A DNA stretch of 64,000 nt from Welwitschia mirabilis (Eukaryota > Gnetophyta > Gnetopsida > Welwitschiales), in contig JBOZIK010000001.1 in NCBI GenBank assembly GCA_051453625.1, positions 158,170,430 through 158,234,429 of the forward strand. The letters run 5' to 3'. The first letter of the stretch is position 1. The number at the start of each line of letters is the position of its first letter. A model generated the notes under the pieces. It was not told the origin of the DNA and did no database searches. It worked only from the letters and a program-made list of their open reading frames with translations. This document shows positions 22,198-33,560 of the stretch, in pieces. Both the position numbers and the translations under genes were made by a program.

Positions 22198-25170
22198 GTT
22201 GATAGTAATTTCTCAATGCACATGACTAGAGACAAATCCAGCTTCACCACCTTGGTGGAACAAGATAAGGAAGTTATAGCTTTTGAAGATAACATAAAAG
22301 CACTAAACAAAGGCCTTGGTATTATTAGAAGAGGTAATTTACTCAAGGTAAAAGATGTATTTTTTGTAGAAGGTTTGCAACATAATCTCATTGAAAGTCA
22401 ACTTTATGATGCAAATTTCTCTATTACATTTACAAATAATGATTGTGTTATAAGAGAACAGGATACTGCCAAAGTCTTATTTGCTATAGTAAGGAAATCA
22501 AATGTTTACATTATCATCTTATAAGATATATCTAATAATGGAACCAAGTTTTTCTTTAGTAAAATAGATAAAGAAAAGTTATGACATAGGAAGCTTGGTC
22601 ACATGAATAAATATCTTCTCAAAATCTTACCTACAAAAAATTTGACAAGAGGACTTCCCAAGTTTAAAATCATTGATAATTAAATCTATGAAGCTTATCA
22701 AAAAGGAAAGCTGATAAAAGTAAAATTTGGCAAGAAAAATATTATCTATACTAAACATCCATTAGCTCTCTTACATTTAAGAAAAGATATTATTTGACAA
22801 TTATGGATGATTTTTCTCGCTTTACATGATAGCCTTCTTTACAGATAAGGATGAGACTTTGAATGCTTTTTTTAAGTTGTGCATTAGGTTGCAAAATTAA
22901 AAGGGATACAAGATTAAAATAATAAGAAGTAATAATGATACTAAATTCAAAAATGCAAAGTTTAAAGAATTTTGTAAACAATGTAACATTCTATACTAAT
23001 TCTCTACTCTAAGAACTTCCCAACAACATGGAGTAGCTGAAAGAAATAATAGAGTCTCAATGATATGGCAATGATAATGATGCATGAGAAAAAGGTACCA
23101 TATCACTTTTGGACAGAAGCAATCAATATATCCTATTATATTTATAAGAAAGTTTTGATAAGAAGGTTTATGATCAGGAAGAAAAACTTCTATTCAGTAT
23201 TTTTATATATCTAGTTTAAAATTCTTTATTCTAAATGAAAGGGTTAATTTGAGAAAATTTGATTAAAAATTTGATGAAGGATTTTTTCTAGGATATTCTA
23301 TGATTAGTAAAGCTTACAGGGTGTATAATAACATGACCCATGTAATTGAGGAAATAATAAACATTAAAATAAATGATATTGAATCAAATTTTGTAAATGT
23401 GAAAGATGATTCTACACTTGTGCAAATTGTTTAATCCTCTAGATAAAATCAAGTTTAATTTAATAGTGAGAAAAATGAAAAAAAGAAGAAGAATTAGAAA
23501 AAGAAAATCCATAAATGATAAGGCTAAAGAAGAGTTACTCCACAAGCAACATTATAGGAAGTTCTTATGAAGGCATTCAAACTAGAAGATATAATAGAGA
23601 ATTTTTTGATTATACAGCTTATATTTCTTTAGTTAAACTTAAATCTTTCAAAGAAGTAGGAAATGATGAACATTACATGGTTGCTATGCAAGAAGAGCTT
23701 AATCAATTTGAAAGATGCAATGTTTAGGAACTTATTCTAAGAAATTATAATAAACTAATTATTGGTATTAAGTGGGGTTTTAGAAAAAAAAAGATGAACA
23801 TGGAAATGTTACTAGAAACAAAGTAAGACTAGTGATAAAAGGTTACAATTAATAAGTAAAAATTAACTATGAACAAACATTTGCTCCTATGGCTCATATG
23901 GAATCAATAAGAATGTTTCTAGCTTTTGCCTATATGAAAGATTTTAAACTTTATCAAATGGATGTCAAAAATGCCTTTCTTAATGGAAATCTTCAAAAAG
24001 AAGTATACATTGAACAACTGGATGGATTCATTGACTCATAAAAATCTGATCATATCTACAAATTAAAAAACACTCTTTAGGGTCTTTAACAAGCTCCAAG
24101 ATCTTGGTATAAAAAACTCTTAGATCATTTAATTGAAAATGGTTTCAAAAGAGATACATAAGATGTGACTTTATTCATTAGAAAAGACAGTGAAGATTTT
24201 AATATCATTCAAATTTATATAGATGATATTATTTTTGGTACTACTAATGAATATTTATGCAAGAAATTTACTAAGATTATGCACGATGAATTTGAAATGA
24301 GTCTTATGGGAGAAATGAACAACTTCTTGGGACTTCAAGCTATGTAACATAAGCAAGGTACATTTATTTCATAAGCTAAATATATTAAAAATTTGCTAGT
24401 TAAATATTATTTATTGGATTACAAATCCAAAGATACTCTCATGAATTAAAACACTAAATTGGATAAAGATGAAAATGGTAAGAAAGTGGATTGAAAGCTA
24501 TATAGAGGTATGATTAGTAATTTGCTATATCTTATAGTTAGTTGACCTAATATTATGTCAAGTATAGGAATTTGTGCATATTATCAAAGTGATCCTAAAG
24601 AATCACATCTTATACATACTAAAAGAATTTTTTATTACTTAAAAGATACTACTAAATGGGGCCTTTAGTACTCAAATAATACCTCACTTAATCTTGTAGG
24701 GTATTATAATGTAGATTAGGTAGGTTGCGAAGATGACAAAATAAGCACAAGTGGAATGTGATTTTTGCTTGGCCAATGCTTGATTTCTTGGAGTAGTGAA
24801 AAACAAAACTCAATTGCTTTATTTATAGCTAAAGCTAAGTAAATTATTGTAGGGTGTCATTATGCATAACTTATATAGATAAAGAAAATAGTAAAAGATT
24901 TTGATCTCTTCATGAATAACATTCCTATTTATTGTGATAATAAGAGTATCATCAATATATCCAAAAATCCTATATAAAACTCAAGAACCAATCACATTGA
25001 TATTCGACATCACTTTCTTAGAGAACACATTCAAAACAAAAATATTATAATGTACTATGTTAGTATGGGTGATCAACTTGCAGATGCATTTACAAAACCT
25101 CTAGGTACTAAAAGATACATAACAGTATGTAGGAACTTGGGGATTGGACCTTATCCAATCAGGAAGTAAA
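22198..25170 (+). pseudogene. Copia B1 pol: protease, integrase, RT, RNase H relics
   Basis: Protease: DSNFSMHMTRDKSSFTTL at about 22203 (catalytic DSG is DSN), then FFVEGLQHNLIESQLYD. Integrase: HRKLGHMNKYLLK at about 22582, with the later zinc-finger Cys residues changed to Tyr (YEAYQKGK), and a poorly preserved core. RT: KLYQMDVKNAFLNGNLQKEV at about 23949 and the YVDD box as IYIDDIIFG at 24213-24239, with GEMNNFLGLQ following. RNase H: KISTSGM and FLLGQCLISW, then SIIN, HIDIRHHFLREHIQ and DQLADAFTKPLGTKRYI up to 25130. Most internal stops replace Gln or Trp codons. It is inactive, but the domain order is complete. Confidence 0.85.
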
Positions 25171-25923
25171 TAGGTAATATCTTTTAATTTCTTAATTTCA
25201 TATTGTATTTATGTTATGAGTTGAGATTATGATTAGATGTAGTTTGATGTAGTTAAAGTTAAATTATGTGCTAGATATTTATTTTTTCAAAGTGGTATTA
25301 TTATGATTACATTAGTTATCAATCTTTTTAAAAAATAAAATTTTGGAACTTTTATTATAAACATCTTATCCTTTACATACATCTCTTATCAAGAAGTCTT
25401 AAGAATTTTAGATGTCTTTACATGTATTACTAAGAAAAATTATTAGCAGAACATCAATTAGTATCAGACTCTTATGAAGGTACATGTGCAAGGAGAGCTT
25501 TACAATCTTAATTTATATTTTTTTCCCTTTATTATCCAAAAAGAGGACGAAGTTTTACTAAATAATTGGCATATTTTTAACTATGTAATATTCTAATTAT
25601 GATTATTTAGTGATTAAAATGATTTTATGTAATGATAATATATTTTCATTAGTACATTTTAATTGAGAGTTTATAAAATATTTTTGGTTCCTTAAGAGGT
25701 ATGTCTATGTGATTTTACTTTTAAGTGGTTGAGTATATATTTTGGTTCTTCAAGTGATATATGTCTATATGCTTTTATTTTATTTCGAGTATCAATATCA
25801 TGGTTATTACACCTAATGATCATGTGAATTTATCTAAAATAAAAATATATAATTTTAATTAATTAATTAAGATGGCACTAATGAGATTTTCCAAGTTTTG
25901 GACATTATCAAAAAGGGATAGAT
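25171..25923 (+). other. Copia B1 3' untranslated region and polypurine tract
   Basis: This stretch holds no ORF and no ORF3 relic, unlike B2. It contains the GAGTTGAGATTATGATTAGA segment that also follows the RNase H tail of B2. It ends in the polypurine tract AAAAAGGGATAGAT (25910-25923) abutting the 3' LTR. Confidence 0.7.
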
Positions 25924-27256
25924 TATTGGAAAATCTAGTTTTGATGATTTTACTTGTCAAATATTTTGTGTCATTATGTAGACAAGTTATTATAGAAACA
26001 TTAGAACTTAATAAGTACTAAACCATGATGAATCTTCAAAGACAACATATCACAAAAAGGATCAATTTCTAAACTATAAAATCAATAGTTTAAAGATGTC
26101 TAGAAAATTAAAGACATCTCAAGTGAAGATGTCTAGAAATCTAAAGACAACTTTCATGTACTGGAAAATAAGTAATAGGCTAAAAGATGACTACCATATT
26201 TAAGATGATTAAACTAAAAATTGGACCTGACATAGATGAAGATGTCTATACTAAGCCAAAACAGATAATGAAGTTAATGTCTTTTTTGACTAATATCTTA
26301 AATTTTAGATGAATTATCAACTTGTACATAATGGATTCATGATCATGGAGACCCAAGGACATTATAGTGTAAAATTCATTAAAATTTGAACAAGTTGACT
26401 CAAGATGTCTACAAAAGTAAAGATGTTAGAACACAAGGTTGACATTGATTAAAAGCAAAGTCACATGCCCAAAGCATAGATGTTGACTATCCATTGCATA
26501 GTGGTTACAAAATCAAATAGCTACCTTTCAAGATTAAATGGCTAGATCTTCCTCAAAATAAAGAATATTTTTTTTTTGGCACTTTGTTTCATCAATTAAA
26601 TATACAAATCTTTAAAAGCACGAGTTAAGGAAACCTCTGTCAAAGAAATCAAAGGATTCATTAGCAAGAAGCTAATATAGTTTTCATCTATTAGACTAGG
26701 ATCTTCATTTCTACCATCTTTCTATTTCATACTCATAATGATAACAACAACTTAAAGGAACTTAAATCTTTATCAAAGAAAACATTTAGACTTGTTGTTA
26801 TATTGCATTTTAGTTATTCATTATGGACTATCCTATTATTGAATATTGTTGTAGAGTCTAGTTCTTAAATATCAAATAATTTGTAATAAAACCCTTATAG
26901 AGGTGTGTAATTATTATTATTCTTTTAGGAATGTTTTGAATATAAGGTTATTAGTTAACTAGAAAACCATTATTTCCTTATAAAGAAGAGAGTGCTGCCT
27001 TGTGAGGGAACTCTCATTTGATGTAAGATTGGTGGTGTACTAGAAAACCACTATTTTATTACAAGTTAAGAATATTCAAGGGTGTGAATAAAAGCTACCA
27101 TCTATGTGTAGATGTAACCAGGTTGGGAAATCACCTTATCTTGGTAAGATGTTTTATTATGCATTTCATTCTATTATTTGATGTAAATTTTATTTGGTGG
27201 AACTCATTCATCCACGCCCTTCCCCCACTTCCCCTTCTAAGTTCAATTGATCCTTA
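25924..27256 (+). repeat. Copia B1 3' LTR (family B)
   Basis: It starts TATTGGAAAATCTAG and ends TGATCCTTA, followed by the TSD agatt. It repeats the AGATGTCT/AGACATCT cluster at 26092-26250 and the ~80-bp units around 26940-27070. Confidence 0.85.
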
Positions 27257-27261
27257 AGATT

Positions 27262-28870
27262 TCTCTCAAGAAACATGCCCCATAGCTCAAAATAAAGTTG
27301 AATTAGAACTTAAAGCCTTATCTAATGATTGGAAATATGCTTTTTTAAGGGGTAACTCCACATTATTTATAGTCATAAATTTTCCCTTAATTCTAACCAA
27401 AAAGATCAGTTACTTAGACTCTTAAGAAAGAACAAAAAAGTAATAGAATAGATACTCTTCAAAATTAGAGGCATTAATCCTAGCATTTGCATATACCATA
27501 TCTATTTAAAAGGAAAATTCTAAACCATTCATTAAAAAATAATAAAGGATAAACCTAACTACAGGAAAAATAGTTAAAAATAAGGTAGTTAAACTTATTG
27601 ACAATGGAATTATCTATCCTATTTTAGATACTAAGTTGATAAGTTTAACTTAGATCATAGAAAAGAAATCAAGAATTACACTTGTGCCTAATAAGCATAA
27701 TGAGATTATCTCTACTAGACCTACTATAAAATTTAATATGTGCATTGATTATAGAAAATCAAATGTTGTGTCTATAGAGGATCATTTTCCTCTTTCTTTT
27801 CTAGCTTAAATTTTAAAATAACTCATAGGGTATTTTTCTTATTATTTCTTGGATGGATACTCATGTTATAATCAGATTGAAATCACTCCTAAAGATTAAG
27901 AAAAAACCACCTTTACTTACCCCTATGTAACATTCACTTATAAACGAATTCCCTTTCGCTTATGTAATACACCTACCACTTTCCAATGTTGCATGATGGG
28001 AATCTTCTCTAACTTCTTAGATTCAAGTATCAAAATATTTATGAATGACTTTGCAATTAATGGAATATTGTTTAACCATTGTTTAAATAACTTAGAATGT
28101 ATTCTTGAGAGATGTATTGAAAAATGCATTGTACTTAATTATGAAAAATACCATTTTATGATTAATTAAGGCATAGTTTTAGGACATGGCATCTCTAAGG
28201 AAGGAATTTAGGTAGATCTGGATAAGGTCTTCTTAATCACATACCTGCTAAGCCCTTAAAAATAAAAATATATTAGATTATTCTTAGGAAATACAAGATA
28301 CTATAGGAAATTCATCAAGGATTTTTGTAAAATTTCTAAGTCTTCATGTAATCTTTTAAGTAAGGATGCCTCTTTCAACTAGACATAAGAGTGTTCACAT
28401 TCATTTAAACAACTTAAAGAAAAAGATAGCTTTCACACTTATTATCTAATCATGTAATTGGAAGTTACCTTTGAGCTTATATGTGACACAAGTAACTTCA
28501 AAGCAGGAACTATGTTAGGACAAAGAATCGATAAAAATCCAACTATGATTTACTATGTTAGTAAAATCTTAAATGACATTCAAATTAATTAGATCATTAT
28601 AAATAAAGAGCTTTAGACTATTATCTTTACTCTTGAAAACTTTAGGCAATATCTTTTAGGATCTAAAGTCATTATTTACACTGATTACTTAGCCCTTAGA
28701 TATCTTTTTGCCAAAAAAGATTTAAAACCATAATTAATCATATGGATTATTCTCCTTCAAAAATTTTATTTAAGGATTAAAGATAACAAAGGCTTTAGTA
28801 ATATCATTGTAGATTACCTTTCATGCATATCTCTAGGCAATCTTCAAACATATTTATCATTGATGATACT
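27262..28870 (+). pseudogene. Athila-like RT and RNase H
   Basis: After the B1 insertion the Athila frame resumes (ELKALSNDWKYAFLRGNS, DQLLRLLRKNKKVI, INPSICIYHIYL). RT: MCIDYRKSNVVSIEDHFPLS, FLDGYSCYNQIEITPKD, FTYPYVTFTYKRIPFRLC. The catalytic box is IFMNDFAI (second Asp position changed to Asn), and KYHFMIN..GIVLGHGISKEGI follows. RNase H: FELICDTSNFKAGTMLGQR, IYTDYLALRYLFAKKDLKP and IVDYLSCIS. Stops again fall mainly at Gln/Trp sites. The order and wording fit an Athila/Tat Ty3-gypsy pol. It is inactive. Confidence 0.8.
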
Positions 28871-29707
28871 TTTTTAAACAAACATCTCTTTTCAGTCAAA
28901 GAAGCACCTTGGTTTGTAGATATTACCAATTACTTAGTCTCTAAAACTATTCCTTCCCAGGAGATAATCAACAATAAACATAGATTCTTATGCTAAGTCA
29001 AATATTTCTTCTAGGATAACTTCTACCTTTTCAAATACTATCCAGAGCAAGTCATTTGCAAATGTATCCCTCAAACTAACATTTAAAACATATTTAAACA
29101 TTGCAATTCTAAGTCTTAGGGGGGTCACTACTTAGCTAATAAGATTGCAACAAAAAATCTCTAATCTGATCTTTATTGGCATCTATTTTCACATACTCCT
29201 ATCTTTACTATAAGTCTTGTGATAATTGTCAAAAGTTAGAGAGTCTTTCATGAATACAAATGATGCCTTTAAACCCATTTTTGTTGTTGAACCCTTTGAT
29301 GTATGGGAAATTAAATTTCAAGGCTCTTATCTATCATCGAATAGGCATTAATACATCCTTGTTTACATCAACTATGTAACTAAATGGGTTGAAGCATGTG
29401 ATTGTTGAACAAATGATACTAAAATAGTATTTAGATTCTTTAAATAAAATATCTTAACTCATTTTGGCTATTCACATGTTTTAATTAGTGATGGAGGTAC
29501 ACACCTTTACAATAAAATATTTAACAACCTTCTTGCTAATTACGAAGTTACACATAAAGTTGCAACACCTCACCACCCACAAATAAGTATCTAAGTTGAG
29601 GTTACAAATAGAGAACTTAAGAAAATCTATTAAAAAGAAGTGAACTCAACATGAAAAAACTAGTTCTTCAAACTTAATAATGTCGTATGGGCATACTGCA
29701 CTACTTA
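28871..29707 (+). pseudogene. Athila-like integrase, N-terminal and core part
   Basis: The His/Cys zinc-finger region is degraded. The core reads KFQGSYLSSNRH, YINYVTKWVEACDC, HVLISDGGTHLYNKIFNNLL and HKVATPHHPQISI, followed by EVTNRELKKIY. This is the DDE integrase core, with the second Asp in SDGG and the Glu near VEVTNRELK visible. It breaks off at KLNNVVWAYCTTYT, exactly where the CACTA-like terminus begins (29708). The continuation is found at about 35310. Confidence 0.8.
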
Positions 29708-30062
29708 TACTATAAGAAATATAGGCTTTTAAGACATTTATAAAATGCCTTAAAAGATCTTTAAAGATATCTTAAAAGCTTCTAAGGCATTTCTTCATAA
29801 AATGCTTTAAAAAACCCTTGCTAGGCTTTTAAGATGTTTCTAATGCATTTTAATAAAACTGCCTTAAAAGGCCTTTTGAGGTATTTTTTAAAGAAACATC
29901 TTAAAAGGCCATTTGAGTCATTTTTCAAAGAAACATCTAAAAAGGCCTTTTGAGGACTTTTTAAAAGAAACGCATTAAAAGATCTTTTGAGGTAGTTATT
30001 TCTATAAATGTCGCAAAAGCTATTTTAAGGTGTTTTATCAAATAAATGCCTCAAAAGGAATT
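29708..30062 (+). repeat. CACTA subterminal repeat block
   Basis: At least eight degenerate copies of a short unit of the type AAATGCCTTAAAAGGCCTTTTGAGG are spaced 30-50 bp apart and partly palindromic. Subterminal arrays like this are the binding sites of the CACTA transposase TNPA-type protein. A related array occurs at 53260-53660. Confidence 0.65.
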
Positions 30063-30806
30063 ACCTACAAAAATAAAATTATACATCCATTACAATAACT
30101 GGATTTTATGATTTAAGATTATTTGTCATGAAAAGGACACATGTTAAAATATATAGCATAATTTAATTAACCCATGTTTATAAGTTAAGTTTCTAACCTA
30201 ACAAAGATCACCATCGATTTTCACTTGATGAAGCAAATCAATAAAGATGATGAGTGTAACATGATTTTATGTATTATTTTAATTGGTTGATTATCATGCT
30301 AGTCGATATCACTGGTTCTATGACTATGATAATCCATCTTTATTAGTTGTTACTGATCTGTATTGGTTGTTCCTCTACCATGTAGCACTCCTACAATTTT
30401 CAATTCAAGCTTATTTAAATTAAATTAACACTAGTGCAATGGCTAATTTTATGGCCATTTAGCCAGATTATTTCTTATTTAACTCAAATTTCTTCTAGAC
30501 ATAATGTAATGTTATTACTGGTCTCAGATGCTAGCCTCAGATTTTCTTTTAAACTATATATTTCTAGACATTCGAAGCATGGGATGAAGCATAGATCTTA
30601 TTTGTGCAAATAATAAAGTATGCCTAGGATTCTGAGAAACATAGATAACTAATGAACCTACTTCGTTCTCAAAATAGTGAAAGTTACTAAGGTAATCTAA
30701 TAAGATATTACTACAATTGTGACTATGTTATTTAGATAAACTAAAATGTGTAAGATTGAATAAGAGTATATCAGAATATTATATAAGCATCAACACTTAA
30801 GAATTA

Positions 30807-31500
30807 CTCCTCACCCTAGTATTTGTGGTTACAAAGAAGGAAGCTGACAATCTAGTGTATTGGCTATTGGTGAAGGGCTTTCTAGCAACAAACATACCTA
30901 GAGATAAATCTTAGAAGGTTTGCATGGATAATAGCATAGAATTATAATGCTTTGTATACATTTTGGTTTATCTTATTTTGTTTCTTATTATGATAATAGT
31001 AATTCATCATTTTCTGAGATTAGTTCTATATTACTTATGTTTAATTTCAATTCTCAGAAGCATGAAGCAACTATAAATCCATTTAAAACTCACAAAATAT
31101 CTATTCTAGTTGCATCCCAAGGGCTTCACATTTCTTGCATTACACATGTGATCAATTTTAATTTTCCAAATGGCATTGATGGTTATGTTCATCACATAGG
31201 TCATACTGGGGGTGCTGAAAAAATAAGCTTGACAATTGCCTTCTTCAATGAAAACAATAGGTCTCTAGCAAGGTTGGTAGTCCAACTAGTTCATGAATCA
31301 AATGAGGAAGTTCCCAAATGGCTCTTAAGGTTTTGGTAAAAGTGCAACTTTAGATGGTGTTATGAACCAAAATCGCTTTGATGCCACAAGATTTGATGGA
31401 AAATATTATCATTATGGTGGCAGTAGGGTCTATTACATCATAATAGATGGATACAGAGTGGAATACAGAATGATTATGGTGGTTCTTCAAGAAGGTTTTC
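30807..31500 (+). pseudogene. DEAD-box RNA helicase C-terminal fragment (DDX3/Ded1-like), with intron
   Basis: Exon piece 1 (30807 to about 30917) reads LLTLVFVVTKKEADNLVYWL, then LVKGFLATNIPRD. This is helicase motif IV and its surroundings, ending at a stop. A plausible intron follows, GT at 30954 to AG at 31057. Exon piece 2 from 31058 reads KHEATINPFKTHKISILVAS and THVINFNFPNGIDGYVHHIG, then SLARLVVQLVHESNEEVPKW. The motif V region has lost several residues. Motif VI, HRIGRTGR in the family, is HHIGHTGG here, so both arginine-finger positions are gone. A Tyr/Gly-rich tail (DGKYYHYGGS) follows in another frame. It is closest by eye to the plant RH37/RH52/RH11 group. It is a retained gene fragment, not functional. 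Confidence 0.75.
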
Positions 31501-32878
31501 TAATAGTTACAATATTAGAGTAATTAGTGGATAGGAATAGATGCATTTTTCAATAGCCCTTATTAGTATTAGATGAAATCTTGGATAGGCATATGCTTTC
31601 TTAGCAACATGTTTTAGCTTTATTATTGTTTTAAGAATTAAATTATGACCACTGTATCTGTCTATCTAAAAATTATGTATTGTGTTTAGGGCTAATCCTT
31701 GCCAATGTTATGGGTGTCCCATTTTAACAAATACTAGTAAACTAGTTATCAAAAGAAATATTTATGATAAAAGTATGAAATGAAAACGGCTTATATTAAT
31801 GAAATTCAAGTATTTTATTCACCTAACAAGCCTAAGGAAAATGAAATTTTAAAATATGTACTAGAAGGATCTAGTTGGCTTAATTTATTTGTATTTTATA
31901 GATGTAATTGATTCCTACTTAATGCCATGTGCCTCCTTATGATCTTTGAGAATTTGAATTAAAGAATTAGTAATGTTTTTGAGTGGAGTAATCCTAATAA
32001 ACATTAGATGAAATCTAAAAGTGTTAAAATTTTTTATGATATAATGTTCATATAAACTTGTTTCTTCCATTTTAATGGTTTCTATCGTCATCATCATCTT
32101 TTAACCTTGTGTAAATGATGATAATGTAGGTAAGACTTAGTATTGGATCTTGTTGGAATGAGCATTCTTATAAAGGATCTCAACTTTATTGTATTGTTAT
32201 TGTATCTTTTTACAAAGCTATGAAATGCCAATGTTTTATATTATGAATGCTTAGACAAGAGATTTCAGATTACATCCACATTAGCCTTTATGATAATTTT
32301 AGGAGGAGATAGTTCTAGAAGGATGAACTTGGGGTATTTATAGCCTTCGACTATATGCTAATAGCTATTGTATTAATTACTCCTATAAGAGGTTGTGCCC
32401 TTAGCATCCTTTTAACTAATACAGAGTTGTGTTTAATCTTTTCATCTTTTTTCATTGAATTTTTGTTTTATCATTTATCATATCTCTAGTCATCCTACAC
32501 TTTTATAGTGATCAAATTTCAAGCATTCATAGCCCTTTAATGCCTTAAAGCCTTTTAAAGCCTCACATGATACAACCTCATGACATATGACTAGTGCCTT
32601 TGTGTACTACTAGAATTTCATAATATGCATTATATGCAACTAAGATTTCCACTTTATCAGTTATAAGTCATACCCATTTCTTAATGGGTTTTGCATAGTG
32701 ATAAGGGCTGATTGATTAATGAGGAATAAAGAAAGGGTTTCACTATATCATGCAGATTCATTTCCTTTGATTTCTTCACTATAAGCAGTTTTAGTTTACA
32801 TGTAGATTGCAGAAGTACAAATGAGAAGTATTTTTAAAGAAAATAAACTTTGAAATTTGTCATGAAAAGAATATTGGA
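31501..32878. other. AT-rich filler within CACTA-like insertion
   Basis: No ORF of note. The first 200-300 bp may be 3'-flanking DNA of the captured helicase gene (AGATGCATTTTTCAATAGCC onward). Around 32540 short CCTTTAATGCCTTAAAGCC stretches recall the subterminal unit. Confidence 0.35.
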
Positions 32879-33560
32879 NNNNNNNNNNNNNNNNNNNNNN
32901 NNNNNNNNNNNNNNNNNNNNNNNNNNNNNNNNNNNNNNNNNNNNNNNNNNNNNNNNNNNNNNNNNNNNNNNNNNNNNNNNNNNNNNNNNNNNNNNNNNNN
33001 NNNNNNNNNNNNNNNNNNNNNNNNNNNNNNNNNNNNNNNNNNNNNNNNNNNNNNNNNNNNNNNNNNNNNNNNNNNNNNNNNNNNNNNNNNNNNNNNNNNN
33101 NNNNNNNNNNNNNNNNNNNNNNNNNNNNNNNNNNNNNNNNNNNNNNNNNNNNNNNNNNNNNNNNNNNNNNNNNNNNNNNNNNNNNNNNNNNNNNNNNNNN
33201 NNNNNNNNNNNNNNNNNNNNNNNNNNNNNNNNNNNNNNNNNNNNNNNNNNNNNNNNNNNNNNNNNNNNNNNNNNNNNNNNNNNNNNNNNNNNNNNNNNNN
33301 NNNNNNNNNNNNNNNNNNNNNNNNNNNNNNNNNNNNNNNNNNNNNNNNNNNNNNNNNNNNNNNNNNNNNNNNNNNNNNNNNNNNNNNNNNNNNNNNNNNN
33401 NNNNNNNNNNNNNNNNNNNNNNNNNNNNNNNNNNNNNNNNNNNNNNNNNNNNNNNNNNNNNNNNNNNNNNNNNNNNNNNNNNNNNNNNNNNNNNNNNNNN
33501 NNNNNNNNNNNNNNNNNNNNNNNNNNNNNNNNNNNNNNNNNNNNNNNNNNNNNNNNNNNN
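32879..33560. other. Assembly gap (682 N)
   Basis: A run of 682 N. The non-round length suggests an estimated gap. Apparent long open frames across it on both strands are artefacts. Confidence 0.95.

Larger units (their letters stand above)
19782..27256 (+). mobile_element. Copia element B1, with full-order pol relic, inserted in Athila protease-RT linker
   Basis: LTRs lie at 19782-21190 and 25924-27256, a PBS-like site at 21192, a polypurine tract at 25910-25923, and gag and pol relics run between them. The 5-bp target duplication agatt is perfect (19777-19781 and 27257-27261). The Athila reading resumes immediately after it. Pol keeps protease, integrase, RT and RNase H in copia order. The 0.75 kb between RNase H and the 3' LTR contains no ORF3. 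It belongs to the same family as B2 by LTR similarity, in the opposite orientation. Confidence 0.9.

Noticed and set aside
29708-30062. Repeat block read as a satellite or miniature tandem array
   Set aside because: The units are degenerate, partly palindromic and start at a CACTA-type terminus inside integrase, which fits subterminal repeats better.
30947-31339. Functional RNA helicase gene
   Set aside because: Only the C-terminal domain is present, a stop interrupts the first exon piece, motif V is shortened and the arginines of motif VI are lost.
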